DNA of 48,541 nt from Bacteroidota bacterium (GTDB taxonomy: Bacteria > Bacteroidota > Bacteroidia > Flavobacteriales_D > Crocinitomicaceae). Of the stretch, positions 1-10,257 are shown piece after piece. Where the stretch lies: the NCBI GenBank assembly GCA_024280295.1, contig JAJRQK010000061.1:1-48541 (forward strand). The letters are read 5' to 3'. Position numbers and translations under genes: made by a program. Position 1 is the stretch's first letter. The number at the start of each line of letters is the position of its first letter. Below the pieces are notes generated by a model. That model saw nothing but the letters and a program-made list of their open reading frames with translations, searched no databases and was not told the origin of the DNA.

Positions 1-3000
1 GGATTTGTAACCGTTCCGATTGTAATTAATGGTAATGGAGTAACTGTGATTGTTACTTGATCAGTGTTCGTACATCCTGCCGTTGTGCCAGTAACTGTAT
101 AAGTTGTTGTTACTGCTGGTGATACCGTTTGTGATGCACCTGCTCCTAGTCCATTGTCCCATGAGTAAGTCGTTGCTCCTGTTGCTCCAAGTGCTGTAGA
201 TGTCCCAGCACAGATTGTTGCTGTTCCACTTGCTACTACGGTTGGTAATGGAGTAACATTTAGCACTGTTGTAACAGTACTATCACATCCAACTGAATTT
301 GTTAAAACATCTACATAAGTTCCTGATAAACTATAAACACTTGTGCCAACAGTAACTGAAGAACCACTACAGATTGTTAAGTTCTGATTAAGCGTTGATC
401 CAACATTTACTGTAATGTAACCAATTGCGGTGACCAAATCAGATCCACTTGCATTTGTTACTGTAAGCGATACTGTATAAGTACCTGGAAGAGCATAAAC
501 ATGATTTGGATTTTGAACAGATGAGTTCGGTGTTCCATCTCCAAAAGTCCAATCCCATCCAGTTGGAGTGTTTGTTGAAAGGTCTGTAAATGCAACTGAT
601 GATCCTGCACAAATAGTTGTGGGTGTTCCGCTGAAGTTAGCTACTGGAGGTGTTCCTGCTACAGCATTGTAGATTCCTACTCCAAATCCAGAGAAACCAG
701 TTGTAAAGGATGCTGTAAATGTTACATCGGCATAAAATGCTCCTACTGTAGCCGCGCTGCTACTAATGGTAAATGTTCCTGCATTTCCTGGGTTAACATC
801 CCCAATACCATTGTTACCATCAACTTTAACAACTTCAGCATTTGCTCTCACATTTCCTGTTGCGACTTCCCATGCTGCTACTTCTGCTTCTTCGTAATAA
901 ACTGTAACATCATACGATCCTGATGGATTTGTATTCGTTGGTACAATTGTAAATGTTTTTGTATGAAGGTAATCTGCTGGAATTGCCGTATTAAATTGAA
1001 CAGACCCTGGAGTTGTTCCTGGGCGATCAACTTCAACAGTTACACACCCATAATCGAATGCTGAAGTATTAACTACCGTTAACATAACATCACCAGAGGT
1101 AGGATCGTAAAAATGAACTGTTCCGTTCGGACCAAGGTTGGCAACATCTCCTGCACCTGTGTTCACTGGAGTTTGAATTCCAATGGGTGGTAATCCTGTG
1201 ATAAGAACGTCATCTACTGTACATCCGTACAACCAACCTGTTGCATCACTGTACTTCACTCGAAGTACAACATTTGCATTACCAACGTAAGGTGTTAAAT
1301 CAAAGTTCTGTGTAATCCATGCGCCATCAATAATCGAGGCTGTTAAAGGTCCAACCAATACATCTGCTCCACCTCCAACAGATACATATAGATCTGCATT
1401 TTCGTTATTTCCTAAATACGTATTATCCTCAAAATACGTGTCAAATGTTAAGGTTGCACTCAATACTCCACTCAAATCAACAGATGGGAAATTAAGATCA
1501 ACATCGTTTTGATCACAGTTACATGCATCATCATTGATCCATGCAAAATTTGTCGTGTTAGAGACAGGAATAGCATAGGCGGCAGAAGCAGCAGCTGCAT
1601 TGTTCCCAACCTGCCATGGTGTATCTGCTGGAGTTCCATTGTTGTTTGTCGAGAAAGCTCCAAATCCAGCTTCAAAATCATACGCTAATATTGTAACAGG
1701 TGTAGCACTCACTCCTGCTGTTGGTATCAAATCATCATCATTAATGGTGAGCGTATATGTTTGGTTCACTGCTGCTGAAACTGCATCTCCACCATTTGCG
1801 ATTAAAGTGTATCCCAAAATGATCGTTTCGTTTCCTTCAACATAGTCATCGTTGTAAACTCTTATTTGAGCAGAGCCTGTTAAGGTTGCACCTGCAAGCG
1901 TAAACGAAGCACCCAAAAGATCAAAATCAACCGTAGGTGTTGCTGTCCCTCCAGTTACAATAACAGTTATGTCTGCATTTGCAGAGGGTGCTAATCCAAT
2001 TGACATTGGAACATTGACCACTTGATAATCTAAACAACCATTTGCGACAGTTGATGATGATTCATCGACCGTGACGTTTACTGGAGTATCAAAAATCACT
2101 TCTGGGTTCATTGCACAAACTGGAATATCAAATGCTCCAATTCGTGTAGACCAACTTCCTGTAGAATTATAACATCCTGTAAAATAGAAAGTTTCTCCAC
2201 TTGTAGGATCACATCCCATTTGGAAATAATCTCCCCATCTATTTGAATTATTAGATGCCGTTCCAGCCATTATTACTGTTTCTGGTTCCGTCATAGTATT
2301 TAACGGATCACATTCACGACGTCCTGTATATCTCAAAGACGGAAATGTAGTTGAACTTGAAACACTATATGCCAAACCAATATTGCCACTTGCAGAAATT
2401 CCAATTGAAGCCATCCAACGATTATCAGTATCAGGAGAATAAGTACTTTCTTGATAGATCGACCAAGTGCCAGCAGTTCCACCTGTTCTTCTTAGCTCGT
2501 ACCATCGAACACCTCCGCGATCTGAACCATCAACATCTGTAACATGACAACAAACAATTGATTCATGCGTTCCGAAGTTTCTGTAGTGAATCCTATTCAT
2601 TAATAACTCACGGAGTGGATCTAAAGTAGTTCCTGTTCCCGGTTGTGGAAAACAAGCAAATGACGTATATCCGCACAATTCTGATTCATGTGGTGTAATT
2701 CCTAATGTCTGAACTTGAGCAAGATTGCTATTACCAGGTGTTACCCAATCGATTGTCAGCTCCCACATTTCAAGTGCATCAGTTGCAGCACCAGCCCAAG
2801 CATTATCACGCATTCTCATTAAAAGAGCTGGCTGACCTGCTGGAGGAAGCGTAGTTCCATTCATACTCACAGGAGTAGAGGCCTGAAATCCAATCGTTCC
2901 AAAGTTAGCTTGAGAGAACATTTGCGCTGGAGTAGCTGTTCCTGCTAATAAATCCGTACGATTAAACGCAAAGATATCAGGCGTGTTAACATTTGCTGTC

Positions 3001-3698
3001 ATCACGTATTCGTTTTCCCAAATAGAATATTTAGGATAATCTGGGAATCCTCCTGGAGAATTAAATATATAAGTAAAGTAGGCACCTCCTGGATCTGGAG
3101 TTTGCGAAATCGCAATGTGTAAGTTATTAGTTCCTCCAGCTGAGAATTCACTCAAAAACCATCTATCAGCTCGTTCATCATACATTACAATAGGATCACC
3201 GCTTCCAGCAGGCATTCCCATGGAATTGTCAAAATAAACTTCTGCTCCAATTGGGGTTCCTGTCTTATTATAGATTTGAATTCTAGAACCTGATGCACCA
3301 TTAATCATTTGTACAACGTGGTTTGGTCCAACATCAACTGATGGATCCGCAGGATTCACGCCTGTAAATCCGATTCCATCCCAGTTGCTTGTCAATGCTC
3401 TATTTGGAGCAGCTGCTGGAGGATAATCCATCTGAAGTGCTGCATCTGGACTATCGAGCTTATCGGCGGGGTTGGGGTTCTCATTTACCACCCAATCATC
3501 TTTTGGGTGGTAGCCTATTTTAGGAGTTTTTGTGATTTCATTGACCGTACCTGCGGGTGGTCGATATTGATCTAAACGACCTGTGATGCCATTAAAAATT
3601 ACAGGTACTTGAACTGAGTTGGTAGACTCATCTTTTTGTTGTGCGATAGATATTACACAAAATAACAACGAGACGATCGTCAAGCTGAATTGTTTCAT
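1..3698 (-). CDS. Giant secreted multidomain protein (partial, C-terminus outside window)
   Basis: An open frame runs without a stop from an ATG at 3698 to the left edge, giving at least 1232 residues. It starts with a signal peptide (MKQFSLTIVSLLFCVISIAQ). Residues about 100-530 share a fold with the protein at 4334-6187: both have a GPNH motif, GDPIVMYD followed by ADRWF, SQTPDP and GG[VS]RWYELR. About residue 537 onward looks like a Calx-beta domain (VDESSSTVANG, then NETIILGYTL). Residues about 670-830 look like a MAM/jelly-roll module, about 1020-1080 is a PKD domain (DWTFGDGTPNSSVQNPNHVY), and the rest is Ig/SprB-like repeats rich in T, V and G (TICAGTSTALG, ITVTPLPLITIG). This architecture is typical of surface adhesins exported by the type IX system, and a sorting tail would be expected beyond the left edge. 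Function beyond a surface or secreted role is not known. The frame was checked at several points and is continuous. Confidence 0.9.
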   Translation of the reverse strand, partial: MKQFSLTIVSLLFCVISIAQQKDESTNSVQVPVIFNGITGRLDQYRPPAGTVNEITKTPKIGYHPKDDWVVNENPNPADKLDSPDAALQMDYPPAAAPNRALTSNWDGIGFTGVNPADPSVDVGPNHVVQMINGASGSRIQIYNKTGTPIGAEVYFDNSMGMPAGSGDPIVMYDERADRWFLSEFSAGGTNNLHIAISQTPDPGGAYFTYIFNSPGGFPDYPKYSIWENEYVMTANVNTPDIFAFNRTDLLAGTATPAQMFSQANFGTIGFQASTPVSMNGTTLPPAGQPALLMRMRDNAWAGAATDALEMWELTIDWVTPGNSNLAQVQTLGITPHESELCGYTSFACFPQPGTGTTLDPLRELLMNRIHYRNFGTHESIVCCHVTDVDGSDRGGVRWYELRRTGGTAGTWSIYQESTYSPDTDNRWMASIGISASGNIGLAYSVSSSTTFPSLRYTGRRECDPLNTMTEPETVIMAGTASNNSNRWGDYFQMGCDPTSGETFYFTGCYNSTGSWSTRIGAFDIPVCAMNPEVIFDTPVNVTVDESSSTVANGCLDYQVVNVPMSIGLAPSANADITVIVTGGTATPTVDFDLLGASFTLAGATLTGSAQIRVYNDDYVEGNETIILGYTLIANGGDAVSAAVNQTYTLTINDDDLIPTAGVSATPVTILAYDFEAGFGAFSTNNNGTPADTPWQVGNNAAAASAAYAIPVSNTTNFAWINDDACNCDQNDVDLNFPSVDLSGVLSATLTFDTYFEDNTYLGNNENADLYVSVGGGADVLVGPLTASIIDGAWITQNFDLTPYVGNANVVLRVKYSDATGWLYGCTVDDVLITGLPPIGIQTPVNTGAGDVANLGPNGTVHFYDPTSGDVMLTVVNTSAFDYGCVTVEVDRPGTTPGSVQFNTAIPADYLHTKTFTIVPTNTNPSGSYDVTVYYEEAEVAAWEVATGNVRANAEVVKVDGNNGIGDVNPGNAGTFTISSSAATVGAFYADVTFTASFTTGFSGFGVGIYNAVAGTPPVANFSGTPTTICAGSSVAFTDLSTNTPTGWDWTFGDGTPNSSVQNPNHVYALPGTYTVSLTVTNASGSDLVTAIGYITVNVGSTLNQNLTICSGSSVTVGTSVYSLSGTYVDVLTNSVGCDSTVTTVLNVTPLPTVVASGTATICAGTSTALGATGATTYSWDNGLGAGASQTVSPAVTTTYTVTGTTAGCTNTDQVTITVTPLPLITIGTVTN

Positions 3699-3811
3699 AA
3701 GGAGATGTTTTATAGTTTAGCAGCAGTAAGTTATGTATAATAATCGATAGTCATCCTTTTTATTCAACTAAAGTTATCCAGTTATGTTAACTTTTCAACA
3801 AAGGAAGGAGA

Positions 3812-3834
3812 TTCGTCAGCAAATTGCTGACGAA
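3812..3834. repeat. Perfect 11-bp inverted repeat in the intergenic gap
   Basis: TTCGTCAGCAA and TTGCTGACGAA flank a single A, so a tight hairpin of about 9 bp can form. It lies between the stop of the small lipoprotein gene (3977) and the start of the giant gene (3698), both on the minus strand. It has no clear T-run on either side, so it could be an operator, a 5'-UTR hairpin or a weak terminator. Confidence 0.6.
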
Positions 3835-3867
3835 GACTAATCTCACATTAACACTGTCAATAACTAA

Positions 3868-3898
3868 AGATAGAGAGTCTAAAATGAACTCTCTATCT
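3868..3898 (-). terminator. Probable hairpin terminator of the lipoprotein transcript
   Basis: AGATAGAGAGT and ACTCTCTATCT form a perfect 11-bp stem around a 9-base loop, 79 bases downstream of the minus-strand stop at 3977. The trailing T content on the minus strand is weak (TTAGTT), so this is a plausible but not ideal intrinsic terminator. Confidence 0.45.
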
Positions 3899-3976
3899 AG
3901 TATTTAAATCATCAATTAGAATATAAAGCTGATTTCTATCTAACTATGCTTTAGTTCAAAAAAACTAAACATTCAA

Positions 3977-4318
3977 TCATCTTTTCATGATTGAATCAAT
4001 TATAATAGGGCTGCCCATAAGGCAATTTCCTTGATTAATACGAGAAGGATGCGAAGTAAATGAAATTTTTAATCCTTCCACTTTGTACTTAGAACCTAGT
4101 TGAACCGGAATATAGAAGATCTCGTTGTCATCCTCAACTACTGATATCAGAATAGCACACCCATCATCTAAGTACTTCAAGGTCACCGTGCCATCTATAC
4201 CGTCATTTATAGACAATGTATCTGACATACTGTTACGATTCCCTGTCTCTCTACACGATGCCGACATTAGACATATTGAGATAGAAATCAAGATGCTTAC
4301 ACCTAATAATTTAGTCAT
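3977..4318 (-). CDS. Small lipoprotein of unknown function
   Basis: The 113-residue product has a lipoprotein signal with lipobox MSASC, acylated Cys at residue 22. The mature part is short, contains three further cysteines and has alternating beta-type segments (TVTLKYLDDGCAILISVVED). I do not recognise a family. It starts 15 bases downstream of the stop of the type IX-secreted protein gene (4334), so the two are probably co-transcribed. It is likely anchored in the outer or inner membrane facing the periplasm. Confidence 0.75.
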   Translation of the reverse strand: MTKLLGVSILISISICLMSASCRETGNRNSMSDTLSINDGIDGTVTLKYLDDGCAILISVVEDDNEIFYIPVQLGSKYKVEGLKISFTSHPSRINQGNCLMGSPIIIDSIMKR

Positions 4319-4333
4319 AAAGAATCAGTTTAA

Positions 4334-6187
4334 CTACTTATTGATAAGTACACGTACAGCCTTTTGGAAATTATTATTTCCAATTCTAACGAAATAGATA
4401 CCAGTCCCCATAGAAGAAGCATCAATTTTATTATTAACCTTCTTATTGATTGGCTTTTCTAGGCTTGTGTATATTACTCGACCATCCATTCCGATAAGTT
4501 CAACAACAATCTCCTCATTTCCGAAGATTCCATCAACAGCAACGTTTATTTGCGATTCAAGAATAGATACATTTAATTCTAAATCGTTATGATATTTATT
4601 TTCTTCAAGCCCAATATTCCCTTGGAGGTTAAACGAGAAAACACGTGTTTTCCCTACACCTGAAGCCCCCATATATTCACCAGTATGCCAGAATGTACTA
4701 CCATCAGGATCCAATGTCATTTGTCCATAGTCACCATAGCGATCTCCACCTGTTTCGGAGCTTAGACCTGTAACCGCCACTTCTTCAGCAAATGTCATAG
4801 TACCAAGCGGATCAGAAGCCAATCGGCCTGTATAGCTAATCCCAGGGTATAATGTATTACCAGCATCCACAATAGAATATGCGAGTCCAATATTTCCAAA
4901 AATATCCATTGCAGCACTACTCATAAATCGATCTTCAGTACCCGGAGCATAAGTTCCTGATTGATAAACCGTCCAAACACCATTATCAGCATCTCTTAAC
5001 TCGTACCATCTAACCCCTGAGCTATTACCTCCAAGATCAACAGCATGTGTCAAGACTATAGTATTGTAACCTACCCAACGCATGTGTTGAGCTCTAAACA
5101 TAAGTACACCTTGGATAGCATCGATTTTCTGACCAGTTCCAGGCTGTGAGATATTTGCAAACCCTCCAGTAAAAACGGCATCAAAGGAAGGCACACTCAA
5201 CTGTTGAGATGATACAACAGTTGCACTACCAGTTGTCCAGTTAGTAGTCATTTCGTATATTTCAATTTGATCTTGCGAAACACCAGCAAAGGCATTATCT
5301 TCAAGGTTAAAGAAATAACAAGGTGTTCCATTCGGAGGAAGTGGTCCATCGGCATCAGCAGAAAGTGGACTTCTAAATCCACCATTCCCTAGACTTGGAA
5401 GGCTAAGTTTAACCATTTGAGGAGACGCACCACCTGCTAGCATAACATCGCGCTCAAAAACCACAGCTGTATTCGTTGAATTTGAAGTCATGTAATATCC
5501 ATCCCACCAAATTGAAAACTTCGGATAATCTGGAAAAGAAGATCCCATAGAGAAAACATAAGAATTATACGCACCTGTTGGATCTGGAGTTTGCGAAACA
5601 GCTAATAACATAGAGTTTCCTGTAAATGAAAACTGAGAGATAAACCATCTGTCTGCATGTCTATCATACATAACTATTGGATCTCCAGCACCGCTTGTTG
5701 TCCATAGACTATTTAAACTAGTAGGTGCTGAAACTATTCCACCAGTTTTGTCCCATATACGAAAAGATGAATTCACAGCTTGCACATAATGGTTTGGACC
5801 AGCAGCTCCACTTGGATCTGGTGGAAAAGCACCATTCGAACCGTTCCAATTTTCTATTGGAGCACGCATTACTCTTGTTCCTCGTTCAGATTGACGCACA
5901 GGATCTTCAACAGTAACAGTTTGAGCTTCAAGATAGGCATCACGATCAAAATTATTTGGAATTTTTCTTGAGTGCATTTCTTTGATCTCCATCTCAGTCA
6001 TAGCAGGCCATTCTGATAAAGGAGATGTGACCATAAAGCTAGTTGCCGTAGTAGTGGTCACCGTCTGTCCTTCTTCATTAATTGTGATCACTGGCTCTTG
6101 AACGGGTTCGAGATTTGTGTGTTGAGCTTGTTGCGCCATAGAAGCTGACACAGATAGCACCAGAGTTGCCGTGAGTAATTTTTTCAT
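4334..6187 (-). CDS. Type IX-secreted protein with C-terminal sorting domain
   Basis: This 617-residue protein starts with a signal peptide (MKKLLTATLVLSVSASMAQQ) and ends with a type A Por secretion tail, seen as GIYFVRI followed by a basic last strand (KAVRVLINK). The body (residues about 105-510) carries the same motifs as the giant protein at 1-3698: GPNHYVQAVN, GDPIVMYDRHADRWF, SQTPDPTGAYNSYVF, PDYPKFSIWWDGYYMT and SGVRWYELRDAD. It therefore seems to be the short, stand-alone form of that N-terminal region, joined directly to the sorting tail. The sorting tail predicts export through the outer membrane and attachment to, or release from, the cell surface. The body may be a beta-propeller-like fold; substrate unknown. 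Confidence 0.9.
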   Translation of the reverse strand: MKKLLTATLVLSVSASMAQQAQHTNLEPVQEPVITINEEGQTVTTTTATSFMVTSPLSEWPAMTEMEIKEMHSRKIPNNFDRDAYLEAQTVTVEDPVRQSERGTRVMRAPIENWNGSNGAFPPDPSGAAGPNHYVQAVNSSFRIWDKTGGIVSAPTSLNSLWTTSGAGDPIVMYDRHADRWFISQFSFTGNSMLLAVSQTPDPTGAYNSYVFSMGSSFPDYPKFSIWWDGYYMTSNSTNTAVVFERDVMLAGGASPQMVKLSLPSLGNGGFRSPLSADADGPLPPNGTPCYFFNLEDNAFAGVSQDQIEIYEMTTNWTTGSATVVSSQQLSVPSFDAVFTGGFANISQPGTGQKIDAIQGVLMFRAQHMRWVGYNTIVLTHAVDLGGNSSGVRWYELRDADNGVWTVYQSGTYAPGTEDRFMSSAAMDIFGNIGLAYSIVDAGNTLYPGISYTGRLASDPLGTMTFAEEVAVTGLSSETGGDRYGDYGQMTLDPDGSTFWHTGEYMGASGVGKTRVFSFNLQGNIGLEENKYHNDLELNVSILESQINVAVDGIFGNEEIVVELIGMDGRVIYTSLEKPINKKVNNKIDASSMGTGIYFVRIGNNNFQKAVRVLINK

Positions 6188-6312
6188 AATTAAAGTAGTT
6201 TTATGTTCTAGCTTGTGCTGAAATATTCAACATTCCATAGCTGGCAGCAAGTTACATACTCAATTTTGAAATATCAAGGATAAATGGATTGAATTATTGG
6301 TAATACAGATTG

Positions 6313-6336
6313 TTGGATTATTGGATTATTGGATTG
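6313..6336. repeat. Three-copy 8-bp tandem repeat
   Basis: TTGGATTA, TTGGATTA and TTGGATTG lie head to tail in the gap between the icmF stop and the start of the secreted protein gene. A further related GAATTATTGG lies just upstream. No gene is affected. Confidence 0.6.
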
Positions 6337-6450
6337 CTAGATAGGTGTGCAATGAGACACTTAGATCTGAAGACAAGACAGAAGGAATGGGTAAACCAAC
6401 TACTTAAAAGCTATCAGAACCAATTATTTTAAGAAAAATAACATCGACTA

Positions 6451-9400
6451 CTACATGTTTCTCCTGTACTGCCCACCAACTTTAAAGAGTCCATTAGTTA
6501 TTTGACCAAGAGATGCCGTTTTACCAACTTCCATGAGTTGTTCAAAGATGTTTTCGTTTTGAACTGCTGCTTTTTGGATAATATCGATTCCCTCGGCTGT
6601 TTGATTTCTATGGCCACCTTGTAGCTCCTTTAGCATTTTAATCTGATAGCTCTTTTCTTCTTCTGTAGCTCGAATTACTTCTTTAGGAAGCACTGTTGGT
6701 GATCCTTTTGAACTTAAGAATGTGTTCACCCCTATAATTGGAAACTCACCTGAATGCTTGAGTGTTTCGTAGTAAAGTGATTCTTCTTGAATTTTTGATC
6801 GTTGGTACATTGTTTCCATTGCTCCTAAAACTCCTCCTCTTTCAGTGATTCGATCAAACTCAGCTAATACTGCCTCCTCAACGAGATCAGTTAAGTCTTC
6901 GATAATAAATGCTCCTTGAAGCGGATTTTCATTCTTGGATAGTCCTAATTCACGATTAATTATCAATTGGATAGCCATAGCACGCCTCACAGACTCCTCA
7001 GTTGGAGTTGTAATAGCTTCATCATAGGCATTCGTATGCAATGAATTACAATTATCATAGATAGCATAGAGTGCTTGAAGTGTGGTTCTAATATCGTTAA
7101 AGTCTATTTCTTGCGCATGGAGCGATCTTCCTGAAGTCTGAATATGATACTTCAACATCTGGGCACGTTTGTTTGCTCCATATTTCTTTGCAAGTGCTTT
7201 CGCCCAAATTTTCCGAGCTACACGGCCGATAACGGCATATTCTGGATCAATTCCATTCGAGAAAAAGAATGAAAGATTTGGCCCAAAGTCGTTTATGTCC
7301 ATCCCACGACTAATATAGTACTCAGCGTAAGTAAATCCATTCGCTAACGTGAACGCTAACTGCGTAATTGGATTGGCTCCAGCTTCCGCGATATGATACC
7401 CAGAAATCGAAACTGAATAAAAGTTCCGAACACCATTATTAATAAAGTACTCTTGTACATCCCCCATCAATCGCAATGCGAATTCAGTAGAGAAAATACA
7501 TGTATTCTGTGCTTGATCTTCCTTTAGAATGTCAGCTTGCACAGTTCCTCGAACTTGCGTTAAGGTTGTTTTCTTAATCTCGGAATAAACATCAGCAGGT
7601 AGAACAAGGTCTCCAGTTACTCCAAGAAGCATCAAACCAAGACCATCATTCCCTTCAGGTAAATTACCTTGATAGCTCGGTCGAGTCGTTCCTTTATCTT
7701 TATAGATCGCCGCAATTTTCTTTTCAACTTCTTTTTCAAGTCCGTTTTCTTTAATATACTTTTCACAGTTTTGATCAATTGCCGCATTCATAAAGAATGA
7801 CAGCAACATTGGCGCAGGACCATTAATAGTCATTGAAACAGATGTTTTTGCTGCTGACAAATCAAATCCTGAATAAAGTTTCTTAGCATCATCTAAACAG
7901 CAAATAGAAACACCTGCATTTCCAATTTTACCATAAATATCAGGGCGTTCACCTGGATCGTTTCCATAGAGCGTCACAGAATCAAAAGCTGTTGAAAGTC
8001 GTTTTGCTGGCATTCCGAGGCTCACGTAATGGAATCGCTTGTTTGTTCTTTCAGGCCCACCTTCTCCAGCAAACATACGCGTTGGATCTTCACCTTCTCT
8101 TTTAAATGGAAAAAGTCCAGAAGTAAATGGAAACTCACCAGGCACGTTTTCTTGCAGTGACCAACGAAGAATATCACCCCAACTAGAATAACGTGGCATG
8201 GAAATTTTCGGAATTTGAGAATGAGAAAGTGATTCAGAGTGCGTCTCAATCTTCAGTATTTTATCTCGAACTTTAAACTCAAAGATTGGATCTTTATATA
8301 ATTTCTTTTTATCCTCCCATCCTTCAATAAGAGCCATATTTTTTGGGTCAAAATTTAATTTTTCAGATTCATACGCCTCTTGAAGACCTTTGACTAAACG
8401 ATCTTTATCTTCCAAATCAGATGAGATCATAGAAGTTATTGACAAATGTAGACCATAAAGATTCTCTGCCACTTTCACTTGGTCGTCAACCCATTTATCG
8501 TAATGTCGGCTGCTCTCTGAAATTTCAGATAAATAACGTGTTCTTTCAGGTGGAATCACAAAAATCTTTTCAGACATTTCATTGGTGATTTCAAACGTTG
8601 ATTTCAAATTTGCACCTGTTTTCTCAACAACCTTATCAAGTATCACTTTGTAGAGTGAATTCATACCAGGATCGTTGAATTGGGATGCAATTGTACCATA
8701 CACAGGCATGGAATCGACCTTTTCTTCCCACAAATTATGATTTCGTTGGTATTGTTTTCTGACATCTCTCAAAGCGTCAAGAGCTCCTCGTTTATCAAAT
8801 TTATTTAGTGCAATGACATCGGCGAAATCGAGCATGTCAATTTTCTCCAATTGAGTCGCAGCACCATATTCTGGAGTCATCACATACAGTGAAGTATCTG
8901 AATGGTCCAATATTTCAGTATCAGACTGACCAATTCCAGAAGTTTCGAGGATAATCAAGTCAAAATGAGCTGCTTTTAGCACATTAATAGCTTCAGCAAC
9001 ATGCTTTGACAATGCTAAATTAGATTGTCTTGTCGCTAATGAGCGCATGTAAACCCGATCATTTTTTATCGAGTTCATCCGAATACGATCTCCAAGCAGT
9101 GCCCCTCCAGTCTTACGTTTAGACGGATCTACTGAAACCACGGCAATCGTTTTATCTTTAAAATCAATCAAGAAACGACGCACTAATTCATCAACCAAAG
9201 ACGATTTCCCAGAACCTCCAGTTCCGGTGATACCGAGTACAGGTACATTTGATTGTTCAGCCAAAGCGTGAACTTCTTTCAAGACAGCTTCAGACAAATC
9301 GGCAAAATTTTCTGCTGCAGAAATAATCCTAGCAATTGTACCATCGTTCTTTTCTCGAAGAGTATCAACCGAACCATTAAGTTCCTTTCCTACTGGAAAA

Positions 9401-9831
9401 TCGCTACGCTCGACAAGGTCATTTATCATTCCCTGGAGTCCCATTGAACGACCATCATCGGGATGATAAATTCGCTCAATTCCATATGCTTCGAGATCTT
9501 CAATTTCAGAAGGGAGAATTGTTCCTCCTCCTCCCCCGAAAATTTTAATTCCTTCCGCACCCTTTTCCTTCAAAAGGTCATACATGTATTTGAAATACTC
9601 GTTGTGACCACCTTGATATGATGTCATTGCAATTGCCTGAACATCTTCCTGAATAGCGCAATTCACAACCTCCTCAACAGAGCGATCGTGTCCCAAATGA
9701 ATTACCTCACAGCCAGTCGACTGGATAATTCTTCGCATGATATTAATTGCAGCATCGTGGCCATCAAAGAGTGATGCTGCCGTTACAATTCGCACTTTAT
9801 TTGATGGGATATAAGGAATATTTTTTTCCAT
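6451..9831 (-). CDS. icmF: Fused isobutyryl-CoA mutase IcmF (B12-dependent)
   Basis: The 1126-residue protein has the three-part order of IcmF. Residues 12-140 are the B12-binding domain (FDGHDAA, with His25 as the expected lower cobalt ligand, and GGGGG at 99-103). About 195-420 is a MeaB-like G-protein chaperone (Walker [10 protein letters not shown] at 203-211, later ALNKFD). About 550-1126 is the acyl-CoA mutase barrel ([37 protein letters not shown]). The family interconverts isobutyryl-CoA and n-butyryl-CoA with adenosylcobalamin, and some members act on isovaleryl- or pivalyl-CoA. The [14 protein letters not shown] segment and GTVQADIL, rather than the methylmalonyl-CoA mutase versions, favour IcmF over MutB. 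The start codon next to [10 protein letters not shown] gives a full-length domain. It sits alone, with no mutase repair or acyl-CoA dehydrogenase gene beside it. Confidence 0.93.
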   Translation of the reverse strand: MEKNIPYIPSNKVRIVTAASLFDGHDAAINIMRRIIQSTGCEVIHLGHDRSVEEVVNCAIQEDVQAIAMTSYQGGHNEYFKYMYDLLKEKGAEGIKIFGGGGGTILPSEIEDLEAYGIERIYHPDDGRSMGLQGMINDLVERSDFPVGKELNGSVDTLREKNDGTIARIISAAENFADLSEAVLKEVHALAEQSNVPVLGITGTGGSGKSSLVDELVRRFLIDFKDKTIAVVSVDPSKRKTGGALLGDRIRMNSIKNDRVYMRSLATRQSNLALSKHVAEAINVLKAAHFDLIILETSGIGQSDTEILDHSDTSLYVMTPEYGAATQLEKIDMLDFADVIALNKFDKRGALDALRDVRKQYQRNHNLWEEKVDSMPVYGTIASQFNDPGMNSLYKVILDKVVEKTGANLKSTFEITNEMSEKIFVIPPERTRYLSEISESSRHYDKWVDDQVKVAENLYGLHLSITSMISSDLEDKDRLVKGLQEAYESEKLNFDPKNMALIEGWEDKKKLYKDPIFEFKVRDKILKIETHSESLSHSQIPKISMPRYSSWGDILRWSLQENVPGEFPFTSGLFPFKREGEDPTRMFAGEGGPERTNKRFHYVSLGMPAKRLSTAFDSVTLYGNDPGERPDIYGKIGNAGVSICCLDDAKKLYSGFDLSAAKTSVSMTINGPAPMLLSFFMNAAIDQNCEKYIKENGLEKEVEKKIAAIYKDKGTTRPSYQGNLPEGNDGLGLMLLGVTGDLVLPADVYSEIKKTTLTQVRGTVQADILKEDQAQNTCIFSTEFALRLMGDVQEYFINNGVRNFYSVSISGYHIAEAGANPITQLAFTLANGFTYAEYYISRGMDINDFGPNLSFFFSNGIDPEYAVIGRVARKIWAKALAKKYGANKRAQMLKYHIQTSGRSLHAQEIDFNDIRTTLQALYAIYDNCNSLHTNAYDEAITTPTEESVRRAMAIQLIINRELGLSKNENPLQGAFIIEDLTDLVEEAVLAEFDRITERGGVLGAMETMYQRSKIQEESLYYETLKHSGEFPIIGVNTFLSSKGSPTVLPKEVIRATEEEKSYQIKMLKELQGGHRNQTAEGIDIIQKAAVQNENIFEQLMEVGKTASLGQITNGLFKVGGQYRRNM

Positions 9832-10257
9832 AGGTGAAGATCTTTTATGTGCTCAGAAAGCATGCAAAAATACTGATTTTACTTCGGATTTTCAATGAGA
9901 ACAGCATCAGATTTGATCACAAATATTTTCATCATAGAATTGCTTTAGAAGTAATGCTACTACTTGACCCATATTTGAAAGAGATTGAGTGCTTAATCCT
10001 CTATAACTACACACTAGAATTAAACCAACATCCATGAAACAATTAGACTACAGTGCTACTGACATAGTAGAATTAATTCAACATTGAAAAGTTTATGGAT
10101 CAATTGAAATATGCAAAATACTAGACAACAACATTTTATGACTTAGAAACAAATCAATAAAATTAATCTTTACATTCTTTTAACATGAGATTTACATTAT
10201 TTAAGTAACTATTAGAGTTCTTTGCGATGTATTGTATTGTTAACTCAAATCATTGTT
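9832..10257. other. Gene-poor interval, 426 bases
   Basis: This interval separates the divergent icmF and the outer-membrane-like gene, so it should hold both promoters. I see no convincing intact gene. A short frame from 10034 (MKQLDYSATDIVELIQH, a TGA stop, then KVYGSIEICKILDNN) faintly resembles the N-terminus of ECF sigma factors. It is far too short and broken to call. Confidence 0.5.

Noticed and set aside
1472-2542. Several short open frames on both strands inside the giant secreted-protein gene
   Set aside because: They lie in other frames of a continuous minus-strand coding region with recognisable domains, so they are shadows.
9834-10037. 67-codon plus-strand frame just after the icmF start
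   Set aside because: It begins in the divergent promoter region, has no known motif and looks like a chance frame.
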